A program made the translations under genes and the position numbers. A stretch of DNA of 64,000 nt from Dryocosmus kuriphilus. Its lineage: Eukaryota > Arthropoda > Insecta > Hymenoptera > Cynipidae. Positions 52,609-64,000 of the stretch are shown piece by piece; position 1 is the stretch's first letter; the number at the start of each line of letters is the position of its first letter. The notes beneath the pieces were generated by a model. It ran no database searches, was not told where the DNA came from, and worked only from the letters and a program-made list of their open reading frames with translations. The stretch lies in the NCBI GenBank assembly GCA_038277395.1, contig CM076190.1, positions 231,604,082-231,668,081 of the forward strand, read 5' to 3'.

Positions 52609-55000
52609 ATTCTGAGTTTAAAGAATTCAGAGGTTCCAGCGCTTCTACCCAGTTTAAAACCATTTCCGTGTTCGAGGTTGAGTCGTATTTAGGTCCCGGT
52701 GGTCCGCCTTTAAAAACCCCTTTGAAAAAACGACTGACCAAGGAATCGCTGCCTAGATGCACCGCACTTAACAAATTAATAGCGGATCTTTCATAATTTA
52801 GCGTTCCGTACGAAGCACCCTGGATAAAAAGAAATGTTAAGTATTTGAGAACCAGGTGGAAATTTGTTTGTAGAGGGTCTCTATCGATCTTGTGACCATA
52901 TCGCCACCAATTTTTAAGAGCTGAGTTATATTGTTTGATCGTAAAATCTGATAACGATGAAATTAAAACCTCTCCTGCGTCTTCTGGTACTAAGTTCTTC
53001 TGATATGATCGCTGGAGAGCCTCCCTGCAGCTAGGGTAAGGTGTTTTGTTAGCGGATGACTCAAGGACCTGCACGGAGATGACGATCAGTTGGAGGACGG
53101 AGAAAAAATTAAGTGGTCTTCTATTAGCATCGATTTAAGTATAGGGAATGAAATCTGTGTGGCTCAGTGAGGAACCAGCACTATTCCTTGAGCATTATCC
53201 GCCTTAATTTTCTGTAGTACTTACGATCACCGCGAAAGGTGGGAAGGCGTAAAAAACATATTTCCTCCAGTTTACCGTAAATGCATCTATGTATCCAGCT
53301 TCTGGATCTCGCTTCCAGGAGCAAAAAAAATGGTTTTTGCATTGCTCCTTTTTGCGAATGGGTCAATACCTGGTGTCCCCACTTTTTTGCTATATCTGGG
53401 AAAAACCGATTTCCTAATTCCTATTCTGTGTCCACATTGACTCTTCTAGATGCTCTGTCTGCATCCCTGTTTTCCCGTGAAGGGCAGTTGGAAGCAAAGA
53501 TCAAATCCTTTTTCTCTCGCACCAGGACCAAATGTCTCTTGCCCGTTTATTAAGTTCCACATACTGCACACGCGCTATCCGTTTAATGTAAGAAATTGAA
53601 GTTGTGTTATCGATTCTGAGCAAAATTTTACAACTTTCGTATCCCTTAGCAAAAGACTTAAGCGCTAAAAAGGTTGCTATGATTTCCAGGTGAATAAAAT
53701 GGAGTTTTTTCTCCGTTTACGGCCAGAATCCGTGAGCGTTTTCTCCGTTACAATGGGCGCCCGGTCCCGTCAGCGACGCGTCTGAGAAAATCTCTAGTTT
53801 GTAATTAAATGATCTAATCAGATTTTTTGCTAAATAAATACTATTTATCCACCAATTAGGTTCGTTTTTCACGCAGGAATGAATTATCATTCTCCTGTCA
53901 AAGTCTTATTCATTTATTATTAATGCCTCAAACACTTCTCTTTCCAGGAGCTTCGTATATAAAATACCATAGAGGATTCCTGGACATGCTGCAACTAATA
54001 TCCCAATTAAAGCGGCCATTGCTCTAATCGAGAAAGAATCTTTGTTCATATATTCCGAATATTATTATTTAATTTTCATTTCTTTTCCTCTATTATGGAC
54101 AGTGTCATGTCACTAGAGTATAATAAAACCCAAAAACGTACACCTTTTTTTCTGCCCTTGAAACTTAAACCTCAAAAATTTACGACTGGTTGGACCAATT
54201 CTTATCAAAAAATAAGTTGTTTAAGTCCAGATAATATAAAAAGTAATTTGGATAAATTACCATTAATGCTACCCTTCAATCTTCAATTTTAATGTGATAC
54301 GTCGCTATAAATTGATTTAAACATTTCAAGTTCAACATGAATCTTATAGATCCATCTGGTCTCGGAACCAAGGAAATGGGGCAAGAATTTGTGTACTACC
54401 GCTTCAAATTTATCTATTGCTCCCATCGATAATAACACATTTTATTTCCTTTTCTAAAAAACTTTCTTCCTCTAGCGAAAACTGCAAATTTTTATTAAAG
54501 TTCAGAGATTGTGGTGGATTTATCTGGAAAGAAATTCCGTATCCTTTCACACAATTTAAGACAAAAGGTCACTGATGATCTTTTTCCATTCGGGGAGAAA
54601 ATGACTTAGTCGCCCTGCTACTACTCTCACCTCTTTATTTACCTCTTCTTCTCTGCAAACGTTGACCGTTGACTCCTGCTGGCTGCCTTGGGGGTGCTGC
54701 TGTACATGCCCTTGCTGCTGTACTGAGTTGTTTGGGGAGGTCTCTGTTGACAGTGGCTCAGGCTCTAATACGAGCCCCTCTATCTCGTACTGTGGCCCGG
54801 CCAGTTTAAAGTACCTAACGGGAATGGTCTAGTAACCTTTTCACTAGTGAAGGAGGTTGAAGGAAGAGGCGTGTCCTTGACTGTTTTCCCAACCTTCTCC
54901 ATCGATTTCGCGGCTTTAATTTCTTCCGTCAGCTTACCTGTGTACAAGAAATAACATGGTTTAGTCGATTGCAACAGGGTTTTCATTTATGTGTTCAAAA
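52577..55000 (-). pseudogene. DIRS-like retrotransposon remnant (gag end, RT, RNase H, tyrosine recombinase)
   Basis: Read right to left: a gag tail (54780-54986), then the RT start GRLSHFLPEWKKIISDLL (near 54610) and SLEEESFLEKEIKCVI (near 54460). A scrambled part follows in which I could not find the catalytic YxDD, then CTFLGFII (near 54140), AALIGILVAACPGILYGILYT (near 53980), RNase H LEIFSDASLTGPGA (near 53780) and LLRIDNTTSISYIKR (near 53610). Finally the amino part of a tyrosine recombinase (52589-53074): LSDFTIKQYNSALKNWW, GASYGTLNYERSAINL and RFFKGVFKGGPPGPKYD. The catalytic R-H-R-Y half is missing. Many frameshifts. DIRS elements integrate by recombinase and make no target duplication. 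Confidence 0.85.
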
Positions 55001-55129
55001 TTGGAGAGATAGACGCCCTTTTGGCCGAAGGAACCTGAAAATGCAGCTGAGCTCTCAGTTGGCCTACATCGGATAATTTTTCTATTCACTTCAGATGATC
55101 TAGCGGCTCCTCTTCATCATTTAGTATCA
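55001..55129. other. DIRS-LINE boundary
   Basis: Short mixed segment; the exact junction is not resolved. Confidence 0.3.
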
Positions 55130-55175
55130 TTGTGATGCTTTACCCCAACGCTGACAAAGCCGAACTCGCCAGATT

Positions 55176-57578
55176 GTGTTCAAGAACGAAGAGCTGATCT
55201 CTTTTGACACCGGTTCGTTTAAAGTTGACACAATCTCCTCTTTCAACTCTGGTGCCTCAAGTGAAATATTTCCCGTACGTGGATATTTATCCATTAAGTT
55301 CACCTTGACCTCCTTACGTAACCCGTCCGTCAACGATGAGGTCCACCTCAAGGCAAAACTGTTCAGGGCCAGTATAGCCCAGAAACACATGCCGTCGGCA
55401 TGGGAGAACGGCAGGGTGGTATTTCTGCCCAAACCGGGTAGGGAGGGCTACAACGCTGCAAAAGATTTTAGACCAATCAGCTTGACGTTTTTCATCCTGA
55501 AGACGGTAGACAAATTGTTCGCGAGATACATCAGGGGGATGAGGTGCTTCTAACCTCCCCGTTGCACAAAGGGTAGCACGCTTTTTGGCCGGGCTGCTCG
55601 TAAGAAACAGCGCTTCGCGCTGCTGTGACAAAAGTGTAGCAACAGCTCGAACAAGGAGGACATGCAGTGGGCATCTTCCTGGATATAGAGGGTGCCTTCA
55701 GCAATAGCCCCCCCCCCCCCCCCCCCCGAAGCCATCTGTCGGGAGGCCACAAGGTGCGGCGTGCCAAGCCAATTAGTATACTGGATAAGGAGTGTGCTGC
55801 ACGAGAGGCGTCTCGAAAACAGATGGGGTAATGACCGGGTAGGGGGAGTGGCGCCACGAGGATGCCCACAGGGGGGTGTGTGGTCACCACTCCTGTGGTG
55901 GATTGTGGTTGACAGCCTCCTGCGATGGTTGAATAAAAAATGGTATTACACCCGAGGCTACACGGATGACTTCGCGATCCTAGTCAGGGGATCTCATCTA
56001 GCTATACTGATAGGGCTCACGTGGTCGGCGTTGCAAATCGTAGAGCTATGGTGTGATAGCGCTCGGTTCTCGGTTAACCTGGAGAAAACCAGTTTGGTAA
56101 CATTCACGAGGATATACAAGGTGCCGGAAGTGGAGATTCGTGCATTGCGTGGCAAGAGCCTAATGACCTCAGACTTGGTTAGGTATCTGGGGGTCACCCT
56201 GGATAGTAGACTGAACAGGGCTAAGCATCTGGAAGCGCCATGCAGGAGATTAATTACGATCTTTTGGACGTGTAGAAGAGTCTTTGGACTGATGTGGGGG
56301 TTGGGGCCAAAAATGATAGCGTAGCTATACACCATGGTCCTCAAACCAGACTGCTATACGCAGCAGTGGTTTGTTGGCCACGAGTAAAGCTCAAAACGGC
56401 GCAGGAAAGACTCCAACGATTACAAACGCTATCTTTCAGGGGGATAACGGGGGCAATGAGGACGACGCCGTCAGCGGCGCTGTCCTGCTTGCTCTGCGAG
56501 GAACCACTACATATTGCGATAACGGCTGGGGCGGCTCGAGCGATGAGCCGCCTAGTCAGTGCGAAAAGATGGACTCAGGGGACTAGACATACAACGTTCC
56601 CAGAGGATATCAGCGCAATACCATTCTTAGGAACGAGGTATGATAAAATAACAATACGCTTCAATTTCACTAAAGCCTTTCGAGTCCTTATTTCAAGTAG
56701 GGACGAATGGCAGGTGAAGGGTATCCCACTCCTCCAGGGGGAAATCTGGTATACAGACGGTTCCAAGGAGGAGGGGGGTGAAGGAGGAGCAGGAATATAT
56801 CACAGCGCTAGGAGAAGGTGGATGGAAATCCCACTTGGACAGCATGCCACCGTCTTTCCGGCGGGGGTCTCAGCTGTACTTCAACGTGCTGAAGTACTTA
56901 TAGAAGAAAACGCGGCCGTCGACAGACCACAATCTGCTCGGACATCCAGGCAACGTTAACTGCAGTTGAGAAACTAGATATATCATCAGAACTGGTTCGG
57001 GAATGCAAAAGAGCATTAAATCAGCTAAAAGAGAAAAACAAAGTAACACTCATGTGGGTCCCTGGTCACAAAGGGATCAACGGAAATGAGAAGGCGGACC
57101 AGTTGGCAAAGTATGGTGCAGGAAAAAGGTATGTTGGTCCGGACCCGATACAGGGACTAGCGTCGTGCTGCATGGGGTTGGCCATTAAAAACTGGATCCG
57201 AAATAGACACCGGAAACACTTGTAACAGGCGAAGGGACATAGGCAGGCTACGGCTATCCTGGGCTATGAGTACAGAATGGCCAGGTCCACAGAAATTCTG
57301 AAGTTACCCAAGAAAGATACAAGGACTATGGTACACATACTAACAGGGTATAATCATATGAACTATCATAAGCACAAGATGGGACTCAGTCCCGCAGCAG
57401 AGTGGAGAAAGTAAGGTGGGGATGAGGAGTCGTCCCTATATATAGACTAACAATGTCCGGCACTTGCCGGGCTTCGGAAACAAGTCCTTGAGTATCATTT
57501 TATGGAACCCGGGGACATCACAACGCTAACAATGGGCGACATACTAGACTTCATCAAGAGGTCTGGGATGGTTTATTA
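55176..57578 (+). pseudogene. LINE ORF2: reverse transcriptase and RNase H
   Basis: Blocks: VVFLPKPGREGYNAAKDFRP (near 55420), LDIEGAFSNS followed by a 20-base poly-C (55708-55727), GCPQGGVWSPLLWWIVVD (near 55865), catalytic GYTDDFAIL (near 55957; the usual Ala is Thr), FSVNLEKTSLVTFTR (near 56070) and LVRYLGVTLDSRLN (near 56180). RNase H: IWYTDGSKEEGGEGGAGIY (near 56750) and TLMWVPGHKGINGNEKAD (near 57050). The C-terminal part ends DILDFIKRSGMVY near 57575. The RT-plus-RNase H layout and the GCPQGG block fit the LOA/I group. Frameshifts near 55553, 56300 and 56930. Confidence 0.85.
55708..55727. repeat. Poly-C tract of 20 bases
   Basis: Interrupts the RT palm coding region of the LINE. Confidence 0.9.
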
Positions 57579-57976
57579 ATAGCAGAAATACAATAGTTCG
57601 AATCCCTTAGTATTCAGACCATCTCCCTTTAAGCGGGGCTCTGCAGGAAGCAGTCCTTTAAATTCCCAGCTTCTCACGTGTGGCCTAGTATGGCGAACAC
57701 AGAAAACAAAATAAATGGGGATCTCCCTGGGGGATATTCATCTAACTCATTGCGACTGAGGGACGGCGCTAATGGGGACGGCCCCTCAGCAATGAAGAAC
57801 ACAACAGTTGTAGATAGCAGTATCTCAAGTGTTGTAAATAAATGGAAAGGCACAATGGACTTAGTCTGTGCGCCAAGGTGGAGGAGTTTTAGTCGGTAGG
57901 AATCCGACACTACCCGAACTGGGGTGTCTTATGCAAGATTTCCCCCTCCTCCAACCATCAAAAAAAAAAAAAAAAA

Positions 57977-59479
57977 TGTTGAATTCAAATATACTGATTG
58001 AAATTTAATTTTTTTGTTCAAAATTTATCTTTCTAGGGTGTAAATACAATTGTTTTGTTGAAAATTATTTCTTTCCGGTTCACAATTCATATATATTTTG
58101 CTGAAAGACTTTTTGTGGACAAACTCAATTTCAATATTTTTGTCTAAGAAGTCATTTTTTTAGTTGAAAAATCTACTATTTTGTTCAAAAATGATCACTT
58201 CTTACTTAAAAGTTACTTTAAATTCTTCTGAGGAATTACTTAAAAAAATTTTTTTTCGGAAATATAACTGTTTTTCAATTAAGCAATTTTTTTGTTGATG
58301 CTTTAACTTTTTTTATTAGAAATTCAAGTACTTTGGTTGAAATTTCTACTGTCACATTTCTTGTTCAAAAGTCGAAAATTCAAATATTTTGTAGCAAATT
58401 TGTCTTTCTAGTTTTTTCTTTCAGTTTTGATTCAATTAACTTTGTTTAAAAATTAATTTTGTTTTTGAATATTTAACTATAATATTTTTGCTTAACAGTT
58501 TAATTATTGTGTCAAAAACTAAATATTTCGACCTGAAATCTTAAAAATTTAAAAAGTTTGAAATTGAGTTATTTATTTCTGAAACTTGAAACATAATATA
58601 AAGTTAGATATTTCAACAAAGCTTTTGAATTTAAAATTATTTGAAAACGCTTAAAAAGCACATTTTTCATATTTGGTAAATTACATATTTTTTTTTACGT
58701 GCAAGCATTGGTCTTGAGGTTTCTTCGGTTTACACTGAAGAAACAAAACACCTGCTGTTTTTACATTTAATTTCAAGCTTTTTTTGAAAAATAGCCTATT
58801 TTGCCGGCCAGGCTGACAAATCTTATAAACAAATACTGGAATATAACATTATATATTGCGTAAAGCTGTGTGTTTCTCCATACATTTTATTTCTAGCAAC
58901 AATACGTAATTATTACTAATCTATTCTTTTTGCTTTTCCTTAAAATTTTTGTTTCTAACAATAATAATTTTCCAATTTCCAGAATATTTCTTTACTGGCT
59001 TCCTTACTCTCTGAAATATTGCACTTTCAACAAAATGATTCAATTTTCAAAAAACTATTTCTGTTTTCAAGAAAGAGAAACTAAGTACTTTTCAACGGAG
59101 TAGTTTAATTTCAGAGCCAAAATACCAGCTATTAACAAAATAGATGAACTTTTATTCAAGAAAGGTGAATTTTAACCAAAAAGAACTGATGATTTTAGTA
59201 AAAAAATGCTCATTTGAGGTAAAAATTCCCTAACATAACCTCAAATGGCATAAACTTACAAGTACGAAAGTACAATAGGGGCATTGAAAAAATTCGCTAA
59301 TAAAAAATCGCTATTTTTTCTTTCAGGATCATCTTCTCGACCAAGTGCGTTTAGAGGTAATTAAAATATAATTAAAAATAAAATATAAACTTAATTGTAT
59401 CTTATCAATAAAACACAGAGAAATCTAGGATCTAAAATTTTGATCACGTTAATGAGGGGGGGGGGGGGGGGGGGGGGAA
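57977..59479. repeat. AT-rich repeat field, first part
   Basis: Rich in TTGTTGAAAATT / AATTCAACTA pieces, with a block at 59180-59390 homologous to 60670-60830 and 61880-62080. A G22 tract lies at 59456-59477. Confidence 0.6.
59327..59356 (+). other. 30-bp exon-like segment 1
   Basis: Preceded by a pyrimidine run ending in TTTCTTTCAG and followed by GTAATT. Length 30. In the frame with one base carried in, it reads SSSRPSAFR. Counterpart at 62012-62041. Confidence 0.35.
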
Positions 59480-62400
59480 TAATATGACTAAATTAATGAA
59501 ACCCCATTAAAAAATATATTTTTGGTTGGAAATGTTTTTTTCAACTCAACTTTTACATTTTCCTTTAAGAATTCACCATATTAGTTGAAAACCTTTTTTA
59601 TCGAAAATCCACTATTTTGTTGAAAACTTAATTTTTTTAATTCAGAAATACAAATATGGATTATAGTATTTTGAAAATGTCTTTTCCTGTACTTTGAGAC
59701 ATGTCTTTGGTTGGGATTTTTAATTCCTTTTTGGATAGTCATGGATTTTGGCAATAATTAATCTCTTCTTGAAAAGTCATGTTTTCTGGTAGAAAATTCT
59801 AATATTTTCAGTCAAATTTAATCTTTTTTTTATTCTAAATTTATCTGTTTCATTTTTGGTTGAGAAATAATTTTTTGGGTCGATTTTCAACCATTTTTTT
59901 CTCTTGAAGTTTCAGGATTTGATTGAGAATTAATATATTTCGGAAAATTATGTTGTTTTATTAAAAATTCAACCATATTTTTTAATAAATTAGTTTTTTT
60001 CTTCATTCAATTAACTGCTCCGATTCTTGATTAAGAAATCACACTTTTTAGTAAAAAATTTTTATATTTTTTTGCAAATACAAGGATTTTGTTAATAATT
60101 CAGCTTTGGTTGAAAGTTCAACTGCTTAGCTGAAGTGTAATTCTCTTTTTGACAATTTATCTTTCTTGAAACGGAGTTCGATTGTCTTTTTGAACATTTT
60201 CTCAGGATTGATAATTCAACTATTGCTGGTTGAAAGAAATACTTTTTGGTTTAAGTCAGTTATAAATTTTCGACAGAGAATTCATTCTTCTAATTAAAAA
60301 TTCGACTGTTTTATTAGAGACTGGCCTTTTAGTTAGAACTTAAAATATTCAATTAAAAATTCATTTTTTGTTGTTGAATATATAAGCATTTTTTATCAAT
60401 AATTCACTTTTTTTTGAAAATGTAACTTTTCGCTTCAGTGTAACTCAAGTGCTTTAACTGTTTGGCTTAAGCCATTCGAGGTTATGTTTGGGAACTCTCA
60501 ACAGAAACCAAGGTTCTCCAACAAAATCATCGCCTAATATGACTGAAAATAGACGACTTTCGCAAATCTAATGCAAAAACGGGTTCCTTTGAGGATAGAT
60601 TGAAAAAAGGGAGATTCGGAATTCCTCGACATAACCTCAAATTATTGAAACTTGTACGTTTTTCTAAACGAACTGATGATTTTACTCGAAAAAAATATTG
60701 ATTTGGAGCGAAAATTCCCAAACACAGCCTGAAATGGCTTAAGCTTACAAGTACGAAAGTACAATTGTATTCAAAAAAAAAAAATTATTAATCAGAAATC
60801 GCTCTTTTTTTCTATTTTAGATTCACTACTTCGTTCAAAATTTAATTCTTATATCCAAAATACAACCATGGCTTATAGTGTTTTAGAAATGTCTTTTTGT
60901 GTACTTTAAGACATTCTTTTGGTTGGAATTTCGACTTCTTTTTGGATAGTCATGGATTTTGTTAGGAATTAATATTTTCTTGAAAAATCATTTCCTCTGG
61001 TCGAAAATTTAACTATTTTCGGTCAAATTACATTTCCTTATTCAAAATTTAGCTGTTTCATTTTTGGTTGACAAATAATCTTTCGGGCGGAATTTCAACT
61101 ATTTTTTTGTGTTGGAGTTTCAGGATTTTGTTGAGAACTAATATTTTTAGGAAAATCCTGTTTTTTTATAAGAAACTCAAATATTTTTGTTTCTAAATTA
61201 GTTCTTTTTCATTAAATTAACCGTTCCATTCTTGGTTAAGAATGCACATTTTTTAGTTTAAAATTAAACTACTATTTTGCAAATTCAAAGACTTTGTTAA
61301 TAATTCATCTACGTTTGAAATTTGAACTGTTTTGCTCGAAAGTATTTGTTTTGTTGTTAATTTATCTTTCTCGAGCCGAAACTCGCCTTTTTTAGAACTT
61401 TTTCAAGATTAATAATTCAACTATTGATGGTTGAAAACAATATATTTTTTGACTTAAGTCAGTTATAAATGTGCGAATGAGAATTCATAACTTTAGTTGA
61501 AAATTTGACTAGTTTATTAAAAATTGGTCTATTTTTAGTTAAAAGTTAAAATATTGCATTAAAATTTCATTTCTTTTTGGAAATATGACATTTTTTATCA
61601 TAAATACACTTTTATTGTTGGAAATTTAACTATTTCGAAACTAAAAATACGAATATTTCGGCCTAACACATTTGAGGTTATGTTTGGGAATTTTCAACAG
61701 AAATCAAGATTTTTAAATCAAAATCATCACCTAATATGTCTTAGAATAGACTTCTTTCGCAAACCCAGTGCAAAACTGGGGTTCCTTGAGGCTACATTGG
61801 TTGAAGGAAGATTCGGAATTCCTTAACATCCTCAAATTATTGAATCTTGTATATTTTTCTAAAAGAACTCATGATTTTGGTTGAAAGATATTGATCTGGA
61901 GCGAAAATTCCGCGACATTACCCCAAATGGCTTAAACTTGCAAGTACGGAGGTACAATTGGGTTCGTTGAATACATTCATTAATAAAAAATCGCTATTTT
62001 TTTTCGTTCAGGATCATCGTCTCAACGAAGCTCGCCTATAGGTAATTAAAAACTTATTAAAATACAATATAAAATAAATAGAAATTAATTAATAAAATAG
62101 TCATAAAGAGACGATTTAAAATTTTGATAAGGATAATGAGCGGCAAGAATATGACTAAATTAATGAAAACCCTTAGAAAACATTTACCTTTGGTTGAAAG
62201 AATTTTTTCCCTGTTTAAGTCAAGTTTCACATCTTTGTTTGAGAATTAATCATATTTAGTTGAAAACTTTTGCTTATTTAAAATGCAATTTTTTGTTGAA
62301 AAATGAATTTGTTAAAACAAAAGTAGGGATATTGTTTATAGTGTTTTGCAAATGTTTTTTCGTGTACTTCAAAATACTTTTTTTGGTTGGAGTTTTAAAT

Positions 62401-62540
62401 ATTTTTTTAGAAAGTCGTGGATTTTTTTATGAATTGATTCCATGTTGGAAAATCATATTTTTTGGCTAAAAACTTAACTGTTGTTGGTTCAACACTAATT
62501 TTTTTATTAAAAATGTAGCTGCTTTACTCTTGCTTGACCA
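59480..62540. repeat. Large tandem AT-rich units (~1.2-1.5 kb)
   Basis: The same order of landmarks recurs: ATATGACTAAATTAATGAAA (59482, 62153), AGTCATGGATTTTG (59746, 60946, variant 62406), CATTTTTGGTTGA (59848, 61058), AGGTTATGTTTGGGAA (60479, 61676), and CTTACAAGTACGAAAGTAC (59257, 60743, variant 61936). No proteins. A third block of the family is at 39614-39760. Confidence 0.7.
62012..62041 (+). other. 30-bp exon-like segment 2
   Basis: Preceded by TTTTTTTTCGTTCAG and followed by GTAATT. Length 30; in the same frame it reads SSSQRSSPI. Same position within the repeat unit as segment 1. Confidence 0.35.
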
Positions 62541-64000
62541 AATTTCGATTCCCCTACAAAGATTTCAATTCGAGCCCATATTCTCCCTCATTTGACAACC
62601 CCAATTCCTTCGGTGAATATTACCAATTTGAGATGGCATAGTCTTTCACTGACCCACCCACAATTTATGATATCAGGTCCTTCTGATTTAATCATCGGTG
62701 CAGATTTATACGGTCAACTGTTGGAAGGGTCAATTGTAGAAGGTCCGATGACTTCTCCCACTGCGCAGTTGACTTCATTGGGGTTGATCATTTCCGGTCC
62801 TTGTTCTATCAATGAAGATTTATCCTCTGCAGTGGTTTATCACTTTTCAGTAGATCACGAGTTACAATCCCGTCTCGAACGCTTTTGGCATCAGGAACAA
62901 ATTAATCCTACTTCCAATAAGACGCTTTCAATTGATGATCAAGCATGCGAAGGTTACTTCAAAACCACAGTAACAAGGAACGAGTCAGGACATTATATCG
63001 TTAGATTGCCATTTACACACCCGATTTCTATGCTCGGAAATTCAAGAGCATCATCTTTTCAAGTGCTAAGTCACTCTCTCACAAGGTTTGATTCCAACCC
63101 ATCATTCTAGCAAGCCTATTCATAATTCCTTGATGAATATGAAAGTTGTGGTCACATGTTTGTAATTCCATATAGCGAGTTATCACCAGACATTTCATTC
63201 TATTTGCCTCACCATGGGGTTTTCCGAGAATCGAGTGCATCTACGAAACTCCGAGTAGTTTTTAATGGATCGTGCTGAGTTTTTAATGGCATTCCGATTA
63301 ATGAAGCCTTATATGCAGGGCCGCAGTTACAAGTTGATCTATTCGATATTTTAATATGGTAAAGATCGTTCAGATATATCTTTAACTCAGACATCAAGAT
63401 GATGTATCGGCAAATCGAAGTGTCTCCTGAGGACCAGAAGTTTTTCCGCGTACTTACTGGATCAAAGCAGACCAGATAGTCACCTTTCAGTTGAGGACAG
63501 TTACATACGGACTTTCATGTGCCCCATTTTTAGCATTGCGAACTATGATTCAACTAGTTGAAGATGAAGCGCACAGATATCCGTTGGCGAGAGACATTCT
63601 TTTGAAGGGTCGATATGTCGATGACATTTTCGGCGGCTCCAACACTATTGAACAAGCTCAGTTGAAGGCTATAAAAGTAAGCGGTTTACGCCTGGCCGAG
63701 GGGTTTCCTTTGAGAAAATGGGTTAGCAAACATCCTGAAGTTCTTAATGGGATTCCTTCAGAACCTGTCGCATTAGATGGTTCTGTGTCTGTTCATGATC
63801 ATGTGGTGCTTTCCGTGGGCTTGTCATGGAAATCTTCTTTGTACACATTTCATTTTAACTTCAAGGTAACAATCCCCGAAAGTGCGACTAAACGCAGTGT
63901 TCTTTCAAAGATAGCACAATTTTTTGACCCGCTAGGTATGTTATCACCTGTCTTCATTAGAGTAAAAGCGTTTATGCAGGAATTGTGGGCTATAAAAATT
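62541..64000 (+). pseudogene. BEL/Pao pol remnant (protease end, RT), runs off the window
   Basis: Starts within a peptidase-type region: SGPSDLIIGADLYGQLL (near 62670) and QLTSLGLIISGP (near 62767). Then RFWHQEQINP, GHYIVRLPFTHP (near 62990), SELSPDISFYLPHHGVFRE and STKLRVVFNGSC (near 63240). RT continues with TVTYGLSCAPFLALRTMIQL (near 63500) and the catalytic RYVDDIFGGS (near 63610), followed by LRKWVSKHPEVL and AQFFDPLGMLSP (near 63920). Stops at 63108, 63123 and near 63277 and 63360, and a frameshift near 63455, make it a pseudogene. The frame is open at the window edge. The HHGVFRE and FDPLG motifs are typical of BEL/Pao. Confidence 0.9.

Larger units (their letters stand above)
55130..57976 (+). 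mobile_element. LOA/I-group LINE, 5'-truncated, poly-A tail
   Basis: Plus-strand reverse transcriptase and RNase H with a 3' untranslated part (57580-57958) ending in A17 at 57960-57976. The endonuclease at the 5' end is missing, typical of LINE truncation. Starts abruptly after the DIRS remnant. Confidence 0.85.

Noticed and set aside
57678..57899. Frames on both strands in the LINE 3' part
   Set aside because: They lie after the RNase H frame ends, lack motifs and fall in the 3' untranslated region before the poly-A.

Overview
This looks like a repeat-dense stretch of an animal nuclear genome, most likely an insect. Mariner, pogo, Transib, Ty3/gypsy, BEL/Pao, DIRS and LOA-like LINE remnants lie together, microsatellites are frequent and the background is AT-rich. 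There is one 500-N scaffold gap (30443-30942). A hymenopteran host is a guess from the style of the AT-rich repeats, not a demonstrated fact. I found no intact host protein gene, no rRNA or tRNA and no CRISPR. Almost every coding stretch is a broken transposable element.

Layout. 1-3436: AT-rich DNA with small repeats and a long-armed inverted-repeat element. 3437-8066: a Ty3/gypsy remnant on the minus strand, cut by a solo terminal repeat and by mariner copy 1, which sits inside gag at a clean TA duplication. 8510-9827: a deletion derivative of a pogo-type transposon. 10811-12235: a ~457-bp satellite carrying 13 copies of an 18-bp motif in pairs exactly 44 bp apart. 13102-15360: a decayed third mariner, then a diverged LTR containing hairpin modules. 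17093-20065: a nearly complete DNA transposon of a family I cannot name, with ~350-bp terminal inverted repeats, an 8-bp imperfect target duplication and a transposase-like frame broken only a few times. 20840-22161: mariner copy 2. 22164-29160: a Tc1/mariner-like remnant, two long copies and one fragment of an unnamed repeat, a palindromic 161-bp satellite, a TA microsatellite and a minisatellite.

30943-37364: a gypsy gag and its ~1.6-kb LTR, which carries five tandem hairpin modules, inserted into Transib copy 1. 37954-40437: three inverted-repeat elements. 40750-52608: Transib copy 2 with a young 9.0-kb gypsy element (409-bp LTRs, AGGC target duplication) inserted near the end of its transposase. 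That gypsy element shows a textbook -1 frameshift signal, an integrase deletion and two extra zinc-finger reading frames after integrase. 52577-55000: DIRS remnant. 55130-57976: LOA-like LINE with a poly-A tail. 57977-62540: AT-rich ~1.2-1.5-kb repeat units with two 30-bp exon-like segments. 62541-64000: BEL/Pao remnant running off the window.

The most interesting signals are: the unnamed transposon at 17093-20065; the LTR hairpin modules, whose stems change in sequence but stay complementary; the paired zinc-finger accessory frames and frameshift signal of the 9-kb gypsy element; the Transib ends that begin with the V(D)J heptamer; and the 44-bp-paired satellite. All calls rest on reading the sequence by eye. 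No database search or alignment was run.
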